DNA of 64,000 nucleotides from the NCBI RefSeq assembly GCF_015477765.1, contig NZ_JADLQQ010000012.1:62001-126000 (forward strand), written 5' to 3'. The stretch is from Nocardia transvalensis. Lineage in GTDB: Bacteria > Actinomycetota > Actinomycetes > Mycobacteriales > Mycobacteriaceae. The notes beneath the pieces are model-generated. The model worked only from the letters and a program-made list of their open reading frames with translations, did no database searches and was not told the origin of the DNA. This document shows positions 59,999 to 64,000 of this stretch, one piece after another (position 1 is the first letter of the stretch; each line of letters opens with the position of its first letter). Both the position numbers and the translations under genes were made by a program.

Positions 59999-61093
59999 TC
60001 AGGACACGCGGTGCGCGCCCGCCGAAGGCACTGCGACGAAGGTTCGGGGAGAAGTGAAACCCGCTGCGGCGAACCGTTTCTCGACCGCCGCCGCGATGTG
60101 CCGGGTTCGGTCGGCATCGGTGAGTGCGATGATGCTGCCGCCGAATCCGCCACCCACCATGCGGGCGCCGTGCGCACCGGCCGCGAGCGCGGCCTCGACC
60201 GCGGTGTCCAGCTGGGGAGTGGAGATCTCGAAATCGTCGCGCAGCGAGGCGTGGCCGGTGGTGAGAATCGGCCCGATCCGGCGGGGGTCGCGGCCGTCGC
60301 GCAACATCTCGACGACGGTGAGCACCCGTGCATTCTCGGTGACGATGTGCCGGGCACGTCGGCGCAGGACGGGATCGGTGAGGCGTGCTATCGCCGCGAC
60401 ATCGGTGATCTCGCGCAACGACCGCACCCCGAGCGCCGCGGCCGCCTGTTCGCATTCCTGCCGCCGCCGGGCGTATCCGCCGTCGGCGAGTTGATGCGGG
60501 GTGTCGGTGTCGACCACCAGCAATTCCGCTCCGGTGGCGGCCAGGTCGAACGGCACCTGGGCCCGCTCGCCGGTGGCGAAGTCGAGAAACAGCGCGTGCC
60601 CGGCCGTGCACAGCACGGAGGCGGACTGGTCGAGGGTGCCGGTGGCGGCCCCGACGTAGGTGTTCTCCGCGGCGCGGCCGATATCGATCAGATCGGAGTC
60701 GGTGATCGGGAGGGCGAACAGATCGCGCATCGCGATGGCCACCGAGCACTCCACCGCGGCCGACGACGACAGGCCCGCGCCGACCGGTACCGCCCCGTCC
60801 AGATGCAGGGTCACCCCCGGGATCGCACGACCGCGCCGGAGGTATTCGTGCACCACGCCGAGCGGGTAGCGGGCCCATCCGGCGATGTCGGCCTCGGCCA
60901 CCTCCGTGAGGGGCAGGCGCACCCGGTCGTCGGGATGCTGGCGCGACGACACGCGGACCAGTCCGTCGGTGGTCGTCTCGGCCGTGCAGGTCACGACGTG
61001 TGGCAGCGCGATCGGCAGCGCATAGCCGCCGTTGTAGTCGGTGTGTTCGCCGATGATGTTGACCCGGCCGGGTGCCACCCAGACCCCCTTCAC
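59999..61093 (-). CDS. galK: Galactokinase
   Basis: GHMP kinase that phosphorylates galactose at C1, 364 residues. Signature WVAPGRVNIIGEHTDYNGGYALPIAL, ATP loop PVGAGLSSSAAVE, and the C-terminal GARMVGGGFGGSIIAL are all present. GTG at 61093 overlaps the galT stop (GTGA), so the pair is co-translated. Typical length. galE is not in the window. Confidence 0.95.
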   Translation of the reverse strand: MKGVWVAPGRVNIIGEHTDYNGGYALPIALPHVVTCTAETTTDGLVRVSSRQHPDDRVRLPLTEVAEADIAGWARYPLGVVHEYLRRGRAIPGVTLHLDGAVPVGAGLSSSAAVECSVAIAMRDLFALPITDSDLIDIGRAAENTYVGAATGTLDQSASVLCTAGHALFLDFATGERAQVPFDLAATGAELLVVDTDTPHQLADGGYARRRQECEQAAAALGVRSLREITDVAAIARLTDPVLRRRARHIVTENARVLTVVEMLRDGRDPRRIGPILTTGHASLRDDFEISTPQLDTAVEAALAAGAHGARMVGGGFGGSIIALTDADRTRHIAAAVEKRFAAAGFTSPRTFVAVPSAGAHRVS

Positions 61094-62190
61094 CGCACCT
61101 CCCGCAATTCGGCCGCCACCGTCTCCGGCGTGGTATCGCTGATGAACACCTGCATGCCCGACTCCGATCCGGCCAGATACTTCAGCTTCCCGGCGGCGCG
61201 GCGGATCGAGAACAGCTGTAGGTGCAGCCACCAATCCTCGCGCGGTGCGCCGGATTTCGGGGTCGGTGCCTGATTCCAGGCCGAGATATAGGGCATCGGG
61301 GTGTCGAATCGGTGGGCGAAACGCCGTAGGACATCCAGATACAGCGTGGCGAAGGCGTCGCGCTGGGCGTCGTCCAGATCGGGGAGGTCGGCGACCCGGC
61401 GATGCGGGTACAGCTGCACCTCGTAGGGCCAGCGCGCGAACGGCGGCACGAAGGCCGTCCACTCCTCGTTCGCCGCGACCACCCGCAGACCCGCCGCTCG
61501 TTCGGTCGCCAGCAGATCGCCGAACAGGTTGGCGCCGTGCGCCTTTCGGTAGGTCGCGAGATTCTCCGAAATCTTGGCGACGCGGGGTGTGACGAACGGG
61601 TAGGCGTAGATCTGCCCGTGCGGATGCGACAGCGTCACCCCGATTTCCTCGCCGTGGTTCTCGAAGCAGAACACCTGGGCGACTCCGTCGAGTTCGCTCA
61701 GTTCGGCACTGCGCTGCGCCCAGGCATCCACCACGAGCCGTGCCCGCGCGGCATCCAGCTGGGCGAACGAGGAGTTGTGGTCACTGGTGAAGCAGACGAC
61801 CTCGCAGCGGCCGAAGCCCTCGCGCAGCGGAGTCAGGGGCGATCCGGTCACCGTCTCGGCCGCGGCGGCCTGCACATCCTGCGCCAGCGACGGGAACCGA
61901 TTCTCGAAAACCACCACCTGGTAATCGGATTCGGGGATCTCGGTGGCCCGCTGCGCGGTGGACGGGCACAGCGGGCACAGATCGGCCGGCGGCAGGAAGG
62001 TGCGGGTCTGGCGATGGGAGGCGATCACCACCCACTCGCCGAGCAGCGGATCGAAGCGGGTCTGGGAATGTGTGGTGGTCGGCGGCAGATCCCGCTGATC
62101 GAGGGCGGTCCGGGGCACCGGCTCGGTATCGAAGTAGAGAATCTCCCGGCCGTCGGCGAGTGTTCTGCGGGCGGGCACGGGCAGCGCCAA
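61090..62190 (-). CDS. galT: Galactose-1-phosphate uridylyltransferase
   Basis: Leloir-pathway enzyme exchanging UMP between UDP-glucose and Gal-1-P, 366 residues. The zinc-site pair CPLCPS, NRFPSL, the active-site VTLSHPHGQIYAYPF (HPH, nucleophile second His) and YEVQLYPHRRVADLPDL are present. The TTG at 62190 is chosen: GGAGG lies five bases before it and the protein then starts at LALPVPARRTLADG, the family N-terminus. Coupled to galK. Confidence 0.93.
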   Translation of the reverse strand: MALPVPARRTLADGREILYFDTEPVPRTALDQRDLPPTTTHSQTRFDPLLGEWVVIASHRQTRTFLPPADLCPLCPSTAQRATEIPESDYQVVVFENRFPSLAQDVQAAAAETVTGSPLTPLREGFGRCEVVCFTSDHNSSFAQLDAARARLVVDAWAQRSAELSELDGVAQVFCFENHGEEIGVTLSHPHGQIYAYPFVTPRVAKISENLATYRKAHGANLFGDLLATERAAGLRVVAANEEWTAFVPPFARWPYEVQLYPHRRVADLPDLDDAQRDAFATLYLDVLRRFAHRFDTPMPYISAWNQAPTPKSGAPREDWWLHLQLFSIRRAAGKLKYLAGSESGMQVFISDTTPETVAAELREVR

Positions 62191-62319
62191 GACAACCTCC
62201 GTCGGTGCTGAAGGACTCGGCCGGACAGTACACCGCGGCATTGTTAACGCTCACATCGGGTTGGGGCCCCCATCCCTGCGTGGCCACCCACCCGTTCCCG
62301 GCGCGCTTTCGGCCGGGAC

Positions 62320-62724
62320 TCAGTACTCGCTGCCGAAGATCCCTCCGGGACCGTAGGAGCCGGTGTTCGGGGGCGGCGGAACCATGACCCAAGCGCCGCA
62401 GTTGGTGGTTTCGAAGGCGACGTCGGTGGGCTTGATCAGGGTGCGGACCGGGCGAGTATGGGTGAAGTCGCTGGCGATGATGTAGTGGTTCGGGTCGTTG
62501 TAGTCGCCGGGCTGCATGATGTGGCGCATGCGCCGCCAGTAACAGCCGTGGTCCGGGTCGTCGGACCCGGCCGCCTGATAGATACCGGGCTGGATGTCGA
62601 CACCGACCCGATACAGCCCATCACCGGGGATGGTCGTCGCCGGGTCGGCCGCGGCGATTCCGGATCCGAACAATGTTGCCGCGGACGCCATGGCTCCCGC
62701 GATCGCAAGCGTGCGTCCACGCAC
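62320..62724 (-). CDS. Small secreted hypothetical protein
   Basis: A 134-residue protein with a signal peptide (MRGRTLAIAGAMASAATLFG, cleavage after AAA near residue 26). The mature part is a compact beta-type domain (GLYRVGVDIQPGIYQAAGSD, DHGCYWRRM) with two Cys that could pair and a Pro-rich end. It resembles actinobacterial secreted proteins of unknown function. GTG start with GAGGAGGACC upstream. Divergent from the sigma factor gene, which might control it. Confidence 0.72.
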   Translation of the reverse strand: MRGRTLAIAGAMASAATLFGSGIAAADPATTIPGDGLYRVGVDIQPGIYQAAGSDDPDHGCYWRRMRHIMQPGDYNDPNHYIIASDFTHTRPVRTLIKPTDVAFETTNCGAWVMVPPPPNTGSYGPGGIFGSEY

Positions 62725-62902
62725 GGCGGTCCTCCTCGATCTAGCGTGCGGACCCGTATCGTCCGAGCCCGCGGAAGCTCCCCGCGTCTTCCGGGAGTGG
62801 GTCTATCAGAAGTGGGCGCGCAATTGGCCCGATTCGGCGGAATCGAAAAATTTCGCTGCGCGAGCCGATGTCGTTCGGGGGAGTTCCCGCGATATTCCTG
62901 GC

Positions 62903-63472
62903 ATGAGTGGTCTACGGCCCGCCTCCCGCGCCAGCGTTCCCCCGTGCTCCCCGCGCTGCGCGCGACTGTGCACCGAGGCCGGGCTCGCCGCGGTGCTCGC
63001 CACCGACCAAGGACTGCTGCACTGGCGGGCGGTGCACCGGCTCGGCGATGCCGGCCTGGCCGAGCATGCGGTGCAGGAAACCCTGCTGCGAGCCTGGCGG
63101 GCCTGTGCCACCTACGACCCCGGCAAGGGCAGCGTTCGCACCTGGCTGCTGTCGATCGAGCGCAACGTGCTGACCGATATCTCCCGCATGCGAGCGGTAC
63201 GTCCGGCCGAAACCAGCTGGGACGAGGCCGAGGAATGGGCCGATCTGCGGTGGCCTCGGCCGGATTTCACCGAGGCGCTCGCCGACGCGATGTTGGTCGC
63301 CGATCTGCTGGCCGGCCTGCCCGATCCGCAGCGCGATGCCGTCATCCAGGTGATCCTGCACGACCGGGCCTATCAGGATGTGGCCGCCGACCTGGGAGTT
63401 CCGGTCGGGACGGTGAAGACGCGCGTGCACTACGCGCTGCGGTCACTGCGGAAGTTACCCCTAGGGGCCTGA
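62903..63472 (+). CDS. ECF-type RNA polymerase sigma factor
   Basis: A 189-residue sigma-70 factor with region 2 (HAVQETLLRAWRACATYDPGKGSVRTWLLSIERNVLTDISR) and region 4 (LPDPQRDAVIQVILHDRAYQDVAADLGVPVGTVKTRVHYALRSLRKL). The pattern is near the SigK/SigL type. No anti-sigma gene follows in the window. ATG 62903 gives the normal length; the frame is open 100 codons upstream but that part lies opposite the secreted-protein gene. Confidence 0.88.
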   Translation: MSGLRPASRASVPPCSPRCARLCTEAGLAAVLATDQGLLHWRAVHRLGDAGLAEHAVQETLLRAWRACATYDPGKGSVRTWLLSIERNVLTDISRMRAVRPAETSWDEAEEWADLRWPRPDFTEALADAMLVADLLAGLPDPQRDAVIQVILHDRAYQDVAADLGVPVGTVKTRVHYALRSLRKLPLGA

Positions 63473-63651
63473 ATTTTTCTCGGCTGACCAGCGGGAACAT
63501 CTGACTGCCGCCATCGTCGACACACCCGATCGGCGGTACCGCTTCGGTAACCCCCTCCCGTGTGTGATACTGACGTTGTCAGAGTGAACCACTGGGTTTG
63601 ATGTTACTAGTGGGAAGGGAGGGGCGCCCCAATCGGGTGCGCCGTCCGCAC

Positions 63652-64000
63652 ATGAAGCAGCCAAGCGTCATCAGGTCCGGTCTTTCCCTAGCCGCCGCGC
63701 TGGCGGCCTTCGCCACCGCCGCCGGGTTGGTCCCGGCGGTCACCTCCGCCGCGCCCTCGTCGCCGGATATGGCGAGCAAGCTCGCTGGTAAGACGATATT
63801 CCTGGATCCCGGCCATCAGGGGCCCAACCACACCGAAAATCTCGATCGCCCCGTCGGCGACGGCCGCGGCGGGACCAAGGCATGTCAGACCACCGGCATG
63901 ACCACCGTGAACGGCGTGCCGGAACACACCATCAACTGGAATGTGTCCCAGCTGGTCAAGCAGTCGCTGGAGGCGCTGGGCGCGCGGGTGGTGCTCAGCC
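63652..64000 (+). CDS. Secreted N-acetylmuramoyl-L-alanine amidase, Rv3717-like, partial
   Basis: The first about 116 residues of a zinc amidase (Amidase_3 fold) that cuts the bond between MurNAc and the stem peptide. A signal peptide (KQPSVIRSGLSLAAALAAFA) is followed by GKTIFLDPGHQGPNHTEN with the metal-binding His, then GRGGTKACQTTGMTT and PEHTINWNVSQLVKQSLEALGARVVLS, close to the Ami1/Rv3717 arrangement. GTG 63637 and ATG 63601 are alternative starts; a purine-rich stretch (63612-63624) lies between them. The gene runs off the right edge. Upstream, CTGAC-GTT-GTCAG (63570-63582) is a small dyad. Confidence 0.88.
   Translation, partial: MKQPSVIRSGLSLAAALAAFATAAGLVPAVTSAAPSSPDMASKLAGKTIFLDPGHQGPNHTENLDRPVGDGRGGTKACQTTGMTTVNGVPEHTINWNVSQLVKQSLEALGARVVLS

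Noticed and set aside
59678..61273. Plus-strand frame of about 530 codons over the galK region
   Set aside because: Antisense to galK, whose GHMP motifs are complete; no protein-like features on the plus strand.
61090..62241. galT starting at ATG/upstream codon 62241
   Set aside because: The extra 17 residues (MPRCTVRPSPSAPTEVV) are not family-like, whereas TTG 62190 has GGAGG at five bases and gives the usual GalT N-terminus.
62594..62902. N-terminal extension of the ECF sigma factor
   Set aside because: It overlaps the divergent secreted-protein gene and its promoter and adds 103 residues without sigma features.
1..64000. tRNA, rRNA or insertion sequences
   Set aside because: No cloverleaf with the conserved GGTTCGAATCC-type arm, no rRNA-like stretch and no transposase gene or terminal inverted repeats were recognised by reading.

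Overview
The window is high-GC actinobacterial chromosome, most likely from a mycolic-acid-containing genus such as Nocardia. The reasons are an antigen-85-type secreted mycolyltransferase/esterase, an Mce protein, a DUF397 protein, an Rv3717-type amidase, many TetR regulators, GTG/TTG starts and dense ATGA/GTGA gene overlaps. I saw no rRNA, tRNA, CRISPR array or insertion sequence.

Region 1 (1-9.1 kb): the start of an acyl-CoA carboxylase beta subunit gene, then a compact locus with an MFS exporter, tryptophan 2,3-dioxygenase, an HxxxDG acyltransferase/condensation-like protein, an FAD monooxygenase, a divergent TetR with two operator copies, a 27-bp triplicate repeat and a cytochrome P450. 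With no other kynurenine-pathway gene nearby it reads as a small tryptophan-derived metabolite cluster. An antigen-85-like protein follows.

Region 2 (9.2-20.6 kb): LysR + MHS-family transporter + 3-hydroxybutyrate dehydrogenase (ketone-body use), a type-B carboxylesterase, an ArsR-SRPBCC fusion regulator with DUF998 and CPBP membrane proteins, a two-component pair whose kinase lacks its phospho-acceptor histidine helix, a methyltransferase and an XRE-type regulator.

Region 3 (20.6-28 kb): a secreted lytic transglycosylase with a very long Pro/Thr tail, an M28 membrane peptidase with its TetR, a molbindin with a possible attenuator in its leader, and a DUF2637-like membrane protein.

Region 4 (28-35.8 kb): a long co-directional set, MHS transporter, BadF-type amino-sugar kinase, sodium:solute symporter, MurR-like regulator, MurQ etherase, CNT transporter and MBL hydrolase. 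It looks like a MurNAc/peptidoglycan-sugar scavenging operon.

Region 5 (36-42.9 kb): a solitary MceB-like gene whose 3' end overlaps a TetR gene, then a TetR-controlled run of MpaB-type oxygenase, hotdog thioesterase, GMC oxidoreductase and aldehyde dehydrogenase, and a LOG-family protein.

Region 6 (42.9-54.2 kb): a rearrangement scar joining two truncated genes, a haloacid dehalogenase, an HdeD-like protein, AraC regulator with a C-terminally truncated aldehyde dehydrogenase, an MFS gene that reads about 470 bp antisense into a methyltransferase gene, an NmrA-like SDR, a His-tailed permease behind a CsoR-like operator, and a serine hydrolase.

Region 7 (54.2-64 kb): a TetR/oxidoreductase divergon with twin 23-bp operators and a 7-codon leader ORF, MBL and alpha/beta hydrolases, thioesterase, SDR, an orphan DUF397, the galTK pair, a small secreted protein, an ECF sigma factor, and the start of an N-acetylmuramoyl-L-alanine amidase cut by the window end.
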